DNA from: Frankiales bacterium
GTDB taxonomy: Bacteria; Actinomycetota; Actinomycetes; Mycobacteriales; SCTD01
Direction of reading: 5' to 3'
NCBI GenBank assembly: GCA_025464795.1
Contig: JAODNB010000369.1
Location: 1 to 18,411, forward strand
Length of the DNA: 18,411 nt
In this document: positions 7,754 through 14,248 of the stretch, piece after piece
How the letters are laid out: each line of letters opens with the position of its first letter
Numbering within the stretch: position 1 is the first letter of the stretch
The notes under the pieces: model-generated
What the model was told of the DNA's origin: nothing
Database searches by the model: none
The model's input: only the letters and a program-made list of their open reading frames with translations
Program-made: the position numbers and the translations under genes

Positions 7754-7758
7754 GCCCG

Positions 7759-7764
7759 TAGTCT
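7759..7764 (+). promoter_or_regulatory. Possible -10 box giving a leaderless cysS transcript
   Basis: TAGTCT, the same hexamer as before carD, lies 7 bases upstream of the cysS GTG (7772). This is the spacing expected if transcription starts at the start codon itself. No clear -35 is present. An AAGGGGG run just before the start is too close to act as a normal Shine-Dalgarno for either GTG 7772 or ATG 7775. Confidence 0.4.
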
Positions 7765-7771
7765 CAAGGGG

Positions 7772-9157
7772 GTGATGCGCCTCTACGACACCCGGACCCG
7801 CGTCGTGCGGCCGCTGCAGCTGCAGCGCGAGGGCCACGTGGGCATCTACGTCTGCGGTCCCACCGTCCAGGCTCGGCCGCACGTCGGTCACCTGCGCAGC
7901 GCGGTCGCGCTCGACGTGCTGCACCGCTGGCTGCTGGCCTCCGGCCTCGAGGTGACCTTCGTCCGCAACGTCACCGACGTCGACGACAAGATCATCAACG
8001 ACGCCCAGGCGAACGGCGAGCCGTGGTGGGCGCTGTCGACCCGCATGACCCGAGCCTTCACCCAGGCCTACGACAGCGTGCACGTGCTCCCGCCGACGGT
8101 GGAGCCCCGGGTGACCGGGCACATCCCGCAGATCATCGCCCTCATCGAGCTGCTGGTCGCGAACGGCACGGCGTACGCCAGCGAGGGCGACGTGTACCTC
8201 AGCGTGCGCAGCGTGCCGACCTACGGCGAGATCTCGAACCAGAACCCGGACGCCCTGCGCCAGGGCGCCGCAGACGCCAGCCTCAAGCGGGATCCGCTCG
8301 ACTTCGCCCTGTGGAAGTCCGCCAAGCCGGACGAGCCCAGCTGGCCCAGCCCCTGGGGGCCCGGGCGGCCCGGCTGGCACATCGAGTGCTCCGCGATGGC
8401 GGTCGAGTACCTCGGCACCACCTTCGACCTGCACGGCGGCGGCCTGGACCTGGTGTTCCCGCACCACGAGAACGAGAACGCCCAGTCGACGGCCGCGGGC
8501 CACGGCTTCGCTCGGCACTGGCTCCACCACGGCCTCATCACGGCTGCGGGTGGTGAGAAGATGAGCAAGTCACTGGGCAACAGCGTCCTGGTGACGGACG
8601 CTCTCGAGGCGACGCCCCCCGCGGTGCTCCGGTACGCCCTCGGCACCAGCCACTACCGCTCCACCGTCGAGTGGAGCGACACGGTGCTCTCCGAGTCGGC
8701 GGCCGCCTACGCCCGGATCGAGACGTTCGTCCGGAACGCCACCGAGGCTGTCGCGGGTGTGGAACCGGGTGAGAGCAAAGTCAGCTGGGAGGAGTTCGCC
8801 GCTGCCATGGACGACGACCTCAACGTCTCGTCCGCGCTCGCCACGATCCACAACGGAGTGCGAGCAGGCAACGCGCTGCTCGCGGCCGGCGAGCTGCCGG
8901 CGCTCGCAGCCACGCTCGCGGAGGTCCGCAGGATGCTGGCTGTGCTGTGCCTGGACCCGGTCACCGACTGGCCCACCAGCGGCTCGTCCGAGCTGACGCC
9001 GGTGGTCGACGCCCTCGTGCAGCTCGCTGTCGAGGCGCGCGCCGACGCGCGCGAGCGCAAGGACTGGACGCAGGCAGACGCCCTGCGCGATCGGCTGGCA
9101 GCTGCCGGCATCACCCTGGAAGACACTGCGGGCGGCGTCCGCTGGAGGCTCACGTGA
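7772..9157 (+). CDS. cysS: Cysteinyl-tRNA synthetase
   Basis: Class I synthetase that charges tRNA-Cys. The 461-residue product has the HVGH signature at residues 37-40 and KMSKS at 263-267. Zinc-site residues are Cys28 (VCGPTV), Cys206 (WHIECSAMA) and the FPHHENE cluster at 229-235. The complete C-terminal region, including the DALR-type helical part (MDDDLNVSSALATIHNGVRAGN) and the WTQADALRDRLAAAGI segment, argues for CysS rather than the shorter mycothiol ligase MshC. GTG 7772 and ATG 7775 are both possible starts. Its stop overlaps the rlmB start by 4 bases (GTGA). Confidence 0.97.
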   Translation: MMRLYDTRTRVVRPLQLQREGHVGIYVCGPTVQARPHVGHLRSAVALDVLHRWLLASGLEVTFVRNVTDVDDKIINDAQANGEPWWALSTRMTRAFTQAYDSVHVLPPTVEPRVTGHIPQIIALIELLVANGTAYASEGDVYLSVRSVPTYGEISNQNPDALRQGAADASLKRDPLDFALWKSAKPDEPSWPSPWGPGRPGWHIECSAMAVEYLGTTFDLHGGGLDLVFPHHENENAQSTAAGHGFARHWLHHGLITAAGGEKMSKSLGNSVLVTDALEATPPAVLRYALGTSHYRSTVEWSDTVLSESAAAYARIETFVRNATEAVAGVEPGESKVSWEEFAAAMDDDLNVSSALATIHNGVRAGNALLAAGELPALAATLAEVRRMLAVLCLDPVTDWPTSGSSELTPVVDALVQLAVEARADARERKDWTQADALRDRLAAAGITLEDTAGGVRWRLT

Positions 9158-10212
9158 CCACCGGCAGCAGCAAGGGAAGCGGTAAGCCCAGCGTGGCGAA
9201 GGGCGGGCAGGGCGGTCGCGGTGCGAAACCCGGCTCCCACCGCAAGGGCGCGGCGATGGGCTCTGGCGGTCAGGGCAAGCAGCAGCTCGAGGGCAAGAAG
9301 CCGACTCCCAAGGCGGAGCTGCGCAAGGGCCACCCCAAGGCCCGGGCGGCGGCTGCGGCCGCGAAGCGCACCGCCACCGGCGGGCCGGCGAAGTCCACGC
9401 CCGTGCGCAGCGGTGCTCCGTCCGTGCGCGCGATGCCGAAGGCCTCCGGGCGCCCGCAGAAGGCCAGCCCGGACGCTCCCGAGACGGTCAGCGGCCGCAA
9501 CCCGGTGGTCGAGGCGCTCCGGGCCAAGGTGCCGGCAACGGCCCTCTACGTCGCGCTGGGGAACGACAACGACGAGCGGATGACCGAGTCGATCTCGGTC
9601 GCGGGCAAGGCAGGGATCCCGATCCTGGAGATGTCCCGCGCCCAGATGGACAAGATGACCGGCGGGATCATCCACCAGGGGATCGCGCTCCAGGTCCCGC
9701 CGTACGCCTACCTGCACCCGGACGACCTGCTGGCGAAGGCGCTCGAGGCGGACCAACCTCTGATCGTGGCCCTGGACGGCGTGACGGACCCGCGGAACCT
9801 CGGAGCCGTCGTCCGCTCGGCGGCGGCCTTCGGGGCGCAGGGCGTCCTGGTCCCTGAGCGGCGCAGCGCCGGCATGACTGCCGCTGCCTGGCGCACGAGC
9901 GCCGGTGCCGCAGCTCGGCTTCCGGTGGCCCGCTGCACGAACCTGGCCCGCACGCTGACCGCGTACAAGGAGGCGGGCCTGTTCACCGTCGGGCTGGCCG
10001 CCGACGGCGACGTCTCCCTGGACGACCTCGAGGTGGCGACGAGCCCGCTGGTCGTCGTCGTCGGGTCCGAGGGGGACGGGCTCGGCCGCCTGGTCGCGCA
10101 GACCTGCGACCTGACGGTGAGCATCCCGATGTCCGGCATGACGGAGTCGCTGAACGCGGGCATCGCGGCCGCGGTCACGCTCGCCGAGGTGGCTCGCCGG
10201 CGCCGAGCGTGA
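9154..10212 (+). CDS. rlmB: 23S rRNA 2'-O-methyltransferase of the TrmH/RlmB (SPOUT) family
   Basis: SAM-dependent rRNA methyltransferase, in the RlmB subgroup by context (after cysS as in Bacillus and mycobacteria). The 352-residue product begins with about 108 residues rich in Lys, Gly, Ala and Pro that look disordered and basic. The substrate-binding domain follows (SGRNPVVEALRA), then the knotted SPOUT domain with LDGVTDPRNLGAVVRSA, GSEGDGL and IPMSGMTESLN. Those are the three SPOUT motifs. The start is GTG 9154, overlapping the cysS stop, with GGAGG 5 bases upstream. The usual SLNVSVA motif reads SLNAGIA here. A hairpin follows the stop and probably ends the operon. The exact methylated position is inferred from the family. 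Confidence 0.9.
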   Translation: MTTGSSKGSGKPSVAKGGQGGRGAKPGSHRKGAAMGSGGQGKQQLEGKKPTPKAELRKGHPKARAAAAAAKRTATGGPAKSTPVRSGAPSVRAMPKASGRPQKASPDAPETVSGRNPVVEALRAKVPATALYVALGNDNDERMTESISVAGKAGIPILEMSRAQMDKMTGGIIHQGIALQVPPYAYLHPDDLLAKALEADQPLIVALDGVTDPRNLGAVVRSAAAFGAQGVLVPERRSAGMTAAAWRTSAGAAARLPVARCTNLARTLTAYKEAGLFTVGLAADGDVSLDDLEVATSPLVVVVGSEGDGLGRLVAQTCDLTVSIPMSGMTESLNAGIAAAVTLAEVARRRRA

Positions 10213-10217
10213 GGAGC

Positions 10218-10249
10218 CGGTAACCGGAACGACATCTTTCCGGTTGCCG
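10218..10249 (+). terminator. Hairpin after rlmB, probable terminator
   Basis: A 12-bp stem with one T-G wobble pairs 10218-10229 with 10238-10249; the core AACCGGAA/TTCCGGTT is perfect and the loop is 8 bases. It begins 5 bases after the rlmB stop. There is no U-tract, which is common for actinobacterial terminators. Confidence 0.6.
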
Positions 10250-10418
10250 ACGTCACAGCGATGGATCCGTCACCTCCTCTCGCCTGAGTCGTTGTGACCT
10301 GCAACACTGGACGTGTCCCGGCTCGGGATGTGAGAGTGCGCGTTCACGGGTGCACCGCTCGTGACCGCAGGCAGTTCGGCGCCACAAGTGCCGACATACC
10401 GGACTAAGGCAGGTAACC
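10250..10418 (+). other. Intergenic region upstream of sigH
   Basis: This stretch has no credible gene. It must hold the sigH promoter if the preceding hairpin terminates, but I could not pick a convincing -35/-10 pair. A possible ribosome site AAGGCAGG lies just before the GTG at 10419. I also looked for a Bacillus SigH-type promoter (AGGA...GAAT spacing) and did not find a good one. Confidence 0.4.
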
Positions 10419-11315
10419 GTGCGTACGCTCCGCGAGCGCTCCGCAGCTCCTGTGCTGACCATCGTTCCGGGCGTGCCGGCCGAGCGCGACGAGGCCGACG
10501 TGGCCGCGCTGGAAGCACAGGCTCAGGCCGAGCTCACGGCCGAGATCGAGGCGGAGCTCGCCCGTTCGCTCGCCGAGTCCCTCACCCAGGAGATCGAGCA
10601 GGCCGAGAGCCTGGTCGACGCCCTCGACCGTGACCTGCACGGCGGCCTGCTCGGAGCGGCCAAGCACGACCGCTGGCGCTCGGCGGAGGCCCGCAGCGAC
10701 GACGAGCTCGTCCTCGCCTCGCGCCACGGTGACGACGCCGCGCTCGCCGAGCTGCTCACGAAGTACCGCGCCTTCGCCCGGGTCAAGGCCCGCTCCTACT
10801 TCCTGGTCGGTGCCGACCGGGAGGACATCGTCCAGGAAGGCATGATCGGCCTCTACAAGGCCATCCGTGACTTCAACCCGGAGATGCAGACCTCCTTCCG
10901 CGCGTTCGCGGAGCTGTGCGTCACGCGCCAGATCATCACGGCCATCAAGACGGCCACCCGTCAGAAGCACGGCCCGCTGAACAACTACGTCAGCTTCAGC
11001 CGCCCCGTCGGTGGTGACGGCGACGGTGGTGACGGCGAGCGCGTCCTGGCGGACGTCCTGCCGACGGTCGCCATCAGCGACCCGGCTGACCTGGTCATCT
11101 CCGCGGAGCGCATCCGTGCGCTGCAGGCGCACTTCGACGAGGTCCTGTCCGATCTCGAGACCGAGGTGCTGCGCCTCTACGTGGAGGGCAAGAGCTACCA
11201 GGAGATCGCTGAGCGCCTCCAGCGGCACGTCAAGTCGATCGACAACGCGCTGCAGCGGATCAAGCGCAAGCTCGAGGGCCACCTGCGCGAGCGGACCATC
11301 GCCGACGCCGGCTGA
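10419..11315 (+). CDS. sigH: Sigma-70 family factor orthologous to Bacillus SigH (Spo0H), with N-terminal extension
   Basis: Alternative RNA polymerase sigma factor. From about residue 93 the 298-residue product follows Bacillus SigH closely: YRAFARVKARSYFLVGAD, REDIVQEGMIGLYKAIRDF, FAELCVTRQIITAIKTATRQ (regions 1.2-2.4, about 113-181) and VEGKSYQEIAERLQRHVKSI (region 4, about 256-290). A Gly/Asp-rich linker (198-207) separates the two. The first 92 residues have no counterpart in Bacillus; residues 25-73 are Glu/Ala/Leu-rich and look like a coiled coil. The start GTG 10419 has AAGGCAGG upstream. Position after rlmB matches the Bacillus order, which supports true orthology. The regulon is unknown. 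Not the stress factor called SigH in mycobacteria, which is an ECF sigma. Confidence 0.92.
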   Translation: MRTLRERSAAPVLTIVPGVPAERDEADVAALEAQAQAELTAEIEAELARSLAESLTQEIEQAESLVDALDRDLHGGLLGAAKHDRWRSAEARSDDELVLASRHGDDAALAELLTKYRAFARVKARSYFLVGADREDIVQEGMIGLYKAIRDFNPEMQTSFRAFAELCVTRQIITAIKTATRQKHGPLNNYVSFSRPVGGDGDGGDGERVLADVLPTVAISDPADLVISAERIRALQAHFDEVLSDLETEVLRLYVEGKSYQEIAERLQRHVKSIDNALQRIKRKLEGHLRERTIADAG

Positions 11316-11321
11316 CCTGCT

Positions 11322-11376
11322 CCACAGGCCGACGGCCCACCCAGGGGGGGTCGGGCAGGCCGTCGGCGGACTGTGG
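11322..11376 (+). terminator. Strong hairpin terminator after sigH
   Basis: CCACAG (11322-11327) plus GCCGACGGCC (11328-11337) pair with GGCCGTCGGC (11358-11367) and CTGTGG (11371-11376). This gives 16 base pairs with a 3-base bulge and a 20-base loop. It starts 7 bases after the sigH stop. A second small hairpin, ACGGCG/CGCCGT at 11381-11397, is followed by TTCTCGCTCT and may assist termination. Confidence 0.75.
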
Positions 11377-11400
11377 CGGCACGGCGGCTGTCGCCGTTCT

Positions 11401-11599
11401 CGCTCTGACCTGGGTACCCCCTCTCGCGGAGGTCACACCGCGCTCCCGCAGCTGCTTGGGCCGCCCCCCGTTCACCCCCGCGCCCCCGTGCGGGCGGGTG
11501 ACGAGGGCGACATCCGGGTGATGCGTGCGCCTGCCGTCTGCCCAAAGACCGGCAGGTGCGCTTCACTTGCTGTCTTACGTCCAGGCAGAAGGGTCTGAG
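11401..11599 (+). other. GC-rich structured leader before the LysM gene
   Basis: The 284-bp gap between sigH and the LysM gene has no gene. Beyond the terminator it can fold further: TGACCT (11406-11411) with AGGTCA (11430-11435), TCACCC (11472-11477) with GGGTGA (11496-11501), and a longer stem pairing 11526-11536 with 11550-11560 (core CCTGCCG/CGGCAGG). The ribosome site GAAGGG lies at 11588-11593. I see no convincing promoter box. The region could be a 5' leader RNA or only GC-rich spacer. I could not match it to a known riboswitch. Confidence 0.4.
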
Positions 11600-12265
11600 A
11601 TGGCACAGCAACCCCGCGGGAGACCGCCCAGCCAGGCTCCACCGCCTGGCGGGCGTGGCCGCAACGCTCTGACCGCTCTCGGCGGTGGCGTCCTCGTGCT
11701 CGCCGTCGCCGGCGGCGCATGGGCGCTGTTCGGCCGAGATGACAACAAGAGCCCGACCGCAATCGGCCCCAAGGTGCCGACGGCCGCCCCAGCAGCTCCG
11801 GTCTTCGGACCGGTCGCTCCTGGCAAGGCCGTCAAGCCCGGAGCCGCCGTCACACCCACGTCGCTCGGACCCGTCGCCGCCACCGCTTCTGCGAAGCCGG
11901 CCGCGACCAAGGCCCCGAGCGCAGCGCCCAGCAAGGCCGCTGTGAAGACGATCCCGACGGTCGCTCCGACGAAGGCACCGGCACCCAAGCCAGTCGCTCC
12001 CAAGCCGGCTGTGGTGACGCCGCAGGTGACCGGACCGCAGCAGGCGGGCACGGTGGCCAAGAGGGCCTACACCTTCAGGGTCGCGCGCGGGGACACCCTG
12101 TGGAGCCTCACGAAGAAGGCCCTGAGCAGGACGGGTCGCCCGACGTCGAACGCGAACGTCACGGCCTTCGTGGACAAGCTCTACGCGCAGAACCGCGGTG
12201 TGGTCGGATCCAACCCGAACCTCATCGTTCCCGGACAGACCATCGTGTGGCCGTCCGGCTTGTAG
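11600..12265 (+). CDS. Membrane-anchored LysM-domain protein
   Basis: Probable cell-wall-associated protein. The 221-residue product has a short Pro/Gly-rich cytoplasmic tail and one membrane segment (about 24-44). A long Ala/Pro/Lys/Val-rich spacer (about 50-155) looks extended enough to reach peptidoglycan, and a C-terminal LysM domain follows (about 157-218: YTFRVARGDTLWSLTKKAL ... NLIVPGQTIVWPS). LysM binds N-acetylglucosamine-containing glycans in the known family. No catalytic domain is attached. The start is ATG 11600 with GAAGGG 6 bases upstream; a longer in-frame reading from 11525 has no ribosome site and would disrupt the N-terminus. It stands alone after a terminator and ends at a convergent terminator. 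Confidence 0.88.
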   Translation: MAQQPRGRPPSQAPPPGGRGRNALTALGGGVLVLAVAGGAWALFGRDDNKSPTAIGPKVPTAAPAAPVFGPVAPGKAVKPGAAVTPTSLGPVAATASAKPAATKAPSAAPSKAAVKTIPTVAPTKAPAPKPVAPKPAVVTPQVTGPQQAGTVAKRAYTFRVARGDTLWSLTKKALSRTGRPTSNANVTAFVDKLYAQNRGVVGSNPNLIVPGQTIVWPSGL

Positions 12266-12276
12266 CGCTCGCAGGA

Positions 12277-12380
12277 CCGGACTTGATGCAGCCCCTCACA
12301 GGCTGGCAGAGGCCGGAGCAAGGACAGCCCGGGCTTGATGCGGCTCCCCAGGGGCCTCCAGAGACCGGAAGGCGTGCAGA
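12277..12380 (+). repeat. Imperfect 52-bp tandem repeat, two copies
   Basis: Units 12277-12328 and 12329-12380 align without gaps. About 31 of the first 44 positions match, including CCGG, CTTGATGC and the ACCGGA/GCCGGA block. The second copy runs directly into the downstream terminator. It lies just after the LysM stop and is non-coding. Confidence 0.55.
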
Positions 12381-12381
12381 T

Positions 12382-12411
12382 CGGCCCCCTCCCCTGCCAG
12401 GGAGGGGGCCG
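12382..12411. terminator. Bidirectional terminator between LysM and thioesterase genes
   Basis: A perfect 12-bp stem, CGGCCCCCTCCC (12382-12393) with GGGAGGGGGCCG (12400-12411), has a 6-base loop. It sits between two convergent genes, so it can serve both strands. A T-rich stretch follows on the plus strand. Confidence 0.8.
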
Positions 12412-12424
12412 CTGTCGTTGTCGG

Positions 12425-12877
12425 CTACCGGTTGGGCCGCAGCGCCCAGCTGATGGTCATCTCCGCGTTGGTGCGACCGTCCTCGGTGCGGATCGTGACC
12501 TGCACCGGGAACTGGACGGTGTCGCCCGTTTCGGCCAGCTCGGCCCGCACGTCCTGCGCGGGTCGCCCGAGCACCGCCTCGGCGGTGACGGCGCCCTTCG
12601 CGAGCCGTACGTAGCTGATGGTGGCGGAGGCTGCCAGCGGCGTCACGGTGGGGAGCAGGTCCTCGAAGGACCCGATCACGACGGCTCCCGAGGCCGACTC
12701 CGCGAGCGTGAACATGGCGCCGGCGTGCGGGCCACCGACGTGGTTGTGGAACGTCGGCTCGTCCCGCAGGCGGAGCACGGCGCGCGAGGCGTCGAGCTCG
12801 AGGTACTCGAGGCCGAGGGTCTTCACGAACGGGACCACGTTCGGCATGAGGTCGCGGATGGCGTCGTAGTCGGTCAT
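12425..12877 (-). CDS. Hotdog-fold thioesterase (PaaI/DUF4442-like)
   Basis: Likely acyl-CoA thioesterase or acyl-binding hotdog protein; substrate unknown. The 150-residue product shows the family segment FHNHVGGPHAGAMFTLAESASG (residues 43-64), where the HxG and Glu residues form the usual active-site region. Beta strands typical of the hotdog follow (TISYVRLAKGAVTAEAVLG, QVTIRTEDGRTNAEMTISWALR). I chose ATG 12877 (MTDYDAIRDLMPNVVPFVK). Upstream ATG 12895 and a further start lie within a perfect palindrome and are less likely. It is monocistronic, convergent with the LysM gene and divergent from tRNA-Thr. Confidence 0.85.
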   Translation of the reverse strand: MTDYDAIRDLMPNVVPFVKTLGLEYLELDASRAVLRLRDEPTFHNHVGGPHAGAMFTLAESASGAVVIGSFEDLLPTVTPLAASATISYVRLAKGAVTAEAVLGRPAQDVRAELAETGDTVQFPVQVTIRTEDGRTNAEMTISWALRPNR

Positions 12878-12884
12878 GCCGTGC

Positions 12885-12904
12885 AGGTTACCCATGGGTA
12901 ACCT
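12885..12904. promoter_or_regulatory. Perfect 20-bp palindrome, candidate operator
   Basis: AGGTTACCCATGGGTAACCT equals its own reverse complement over all 20 bases. It ends 7 bases before the thioesterase ATG and overlaps the expected -35 area of the tRNA-Thr promoter. A TTACC...GGTAA half-site pair is typical of TetR-family operators. Binding is inferred. Confidence 0.65.
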
Positions 12905-12915
12905 CAAGGCGCCAG

Positions 12916-12921
12916 TACGCT
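12916..12921 (+). promoter_or_regulatory. -10 box of tRNA-Thr
   Basis: TACGCT fits TAnnnT, and a start site about 7 bases downstream would fall a few bases before the tRNA 5' end at 12933. The -35 area would lie inside the palindrome at 12885-12904. Confidence 0.5.
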
Positions 12922-12932
12922 CTCACCGTCAC

Positions 12933-13004
12933 GCCGGCTTGGCGCAGCGGTAGCGCAACGCTCTTGTAAAGCGTAGGTCGTCGGTTCGATCCCGACAGCC
13001 GGCT
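12933..13004 (+). tRNA. tRNA-Thr, anticodon TGT
   Basis: A 72-base cloverleaf: acceptor GCCGGCT pairs with AGCCGGC; D stem GCGC/GCGC with loop AGCGGTA; anticodon stem ACGCT/AGCGT with loop CTTGTAA, placing TGT at the anticodon (reads ACA); T arm GTCGG-TTCGATC-CCGAC; discriminator T. CCA is not encoded. Its last base is the first base (complement) of the pheA stop codon on the other strand. Confidence 0.96.
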
Positions 13005-14194
13005 CACTCAGTACGGGGGACCAGGGCCTCGTAGGCGTCGGCCTCCTGAGCGCCGACGGTGTCCGCCCGCACGACCTTGGCCGGGTAGGACCCGAGCAGC
13101 TTCACCGACAGCGCCGTGCGTCGCAGCTCCTCGAGCACGCGCTGCGTCCGGGGCTCACCGACGTTGCCCTCGAAGTCGAGGAAGAACAGGTACTCGAACG
13201 GGCGGCCCGGCCGCGGCCGTGACTCGAGCTTGGTCATCGAGTGCTCCGATGCCGCGAGGACCTGCAGGCACCGCAGCAGCGCACCCTCCTCGTGGGAGGT
13301 CACGAGCACCAACGAGGTCTTCGACGGCACCCGGGGCGCCACGACGACGGGCTCGCGGGCGAGGACGAGGAACCGCGTGAAGTTCTCGGCCTTGTCGGTG
13401 ATGCCGCGGCGGAGCACCACCAGCCCGTGCGCCTCCGCGGCCTCGGGAGAGCCGATCCCGGCCCAGGTGGGGTCGTCCTGCTCGGCCACCGCCCGCATCG
13501 CCTCGGCGGTGTCGAAGACGGTCACCGGTACGGCCTGAGGCAGCGTCCGGAGGAACGCGGCGCACTGCTCCAGCCCCTGCGGGTGGGACAGCACCCGGGT
13601 CAGCGAGGCCACCGGCACGTCACCGAGGGCAGCCAGGGCGTGGTCGACCCGCCAGGTCTCCTCCCCGACGACGTGGACGGGGGAGTCCTGCAGCAGGTCG
13701 TACACCTGGTTGATGCTCCCGGCCGTCGTGTTCTCGACGGGCAGGACAGCGAGGTCGCACTTCCCGGAGACCAAGGCGTCGACGACAGCGGCGAAGCTCG
13801 GGTAGCCGCAGAACGATGCCTCCCAGCCGCGGCCGGCGAGGTGCTTCTGCGCTGCGAGGTGGCTGTAGGCGTGGGGCACCCCCTGGAAGCCGACGACCGC
13901 GGGCTTGGACGGGCTGCCGAGCAGCTCCGCGACCTGCTGGTCGACGGCGTGGCCGATGATCTCGCGGTAGATCCGGCGTACCAGGTCGGAGGACACCCCA
14001 CGGGCCTCTGCAGCGGCCGCCACCCGGTCGAGCACGAGGCGCTCGCGACCGGCATCGCGGATCGGGGTGTCGGTGTCGGCCTTGGCGGCGCCGACGCTGG
14101 CGACGATCTCCAGCCGGCGAGCGATGAGGTCGACCAGGGCGGTGTCGACCCCGTCGAGCTCCTTGCGCAGCTCTTCGAGGCTCTGGCTGGTCAT
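13004..14194 (-). CDS. pheA: Bifunctional chorismate mutase / prephenate dehydratase
   Basis: Converts chorismate to prephenate and then to phenylpyruvate for phenylalanine synthesis. The 396-residue product has three parts. The AroQ chorismate mutase domain (about 4-90) carries Arg10, Arg27, Lys38, Asp47, Arg50, Glu51 and Gln87, each one position before the active-site residue of the E. coli P-protein. The prephenate dehydratase domain (about 99-280) has VENTTAGS and the catalytic TRF at 273-275. The ACT regulatory domain (about 294-370) has ESRP at 324-327, the phenylalanine-binding motif. Feedback inhibition by Phe is therefore likely. The start is ATG 14194 with GGGAG 8 bases upstream. 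It is 54 bp after the GH16 gene on the same strand. Many actinobacterial PheA proteins lack the mutase domain, so the fusion is notable. Confidence 0.95.
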   Translation of the reverse strand: MTSQSLEELRKELDGVDTALVDLIARRLEIVASVGAAKADTDTPIRDAGRERLVLDRVAAAAEARGVSSDLVRRIYREIIGHAVDQQVAELLGSPSKPAVVGFQGVPHAYSHLAAQKHLAGRGWEASFCGYPSFAAVVDALVSGKCDLAVLPVENTTAGSINQVYDLLQDSPVHVVGEETWRVDHALAALGDVPVASLTRVLSHPQGLEQCAAFLRTLPQAVPVTVFDTAEAMRAVAEQDDPTWAGIGSPEAAEAHGLVVLRRGITDKAENFTRFLVLAREPVVVAPRVPSKTSLVLVTSHEEGALLRCLQVLAASEHSMTKLESRPRPGRPFEYLFFLDFEGNVGEPRTQRVLEELRRTALSVKLLGSYPAKVVRADTVGAQEADAYEALVPRTE

Positions 14195-14248
14195 CGGTGG
14201 GTCTCCCGTCGTGTGAGCCTCATCCTGCCCGACGCGGGTGCGATCAGG

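Noticed and set aside
7772..9157. Mycothiol ligase MshC instead of cysteinyl-tRNA synthetase
   Set aside because: The protein is 461 residues, with the full C-terminal helical region of CysS, and sits in the ispF-cysS-rlmB context.
10419..11315. The ECF stress sigma factor named SigH in mycobacteria
   Set aside because: The sequence follows Bacillus Spo0H, not an ECF factor; the shared name is coincidental.
11401..11570. c-di-AMP (ydaO-class) riboswitch before the LysM gene
   Set aside because: The expected core, including a CAGCTAACC-type stretch and the GGGTGAA/CCGAACCCG elements, is not recognisable on either strand. Kept only as an unexplained structured leader.
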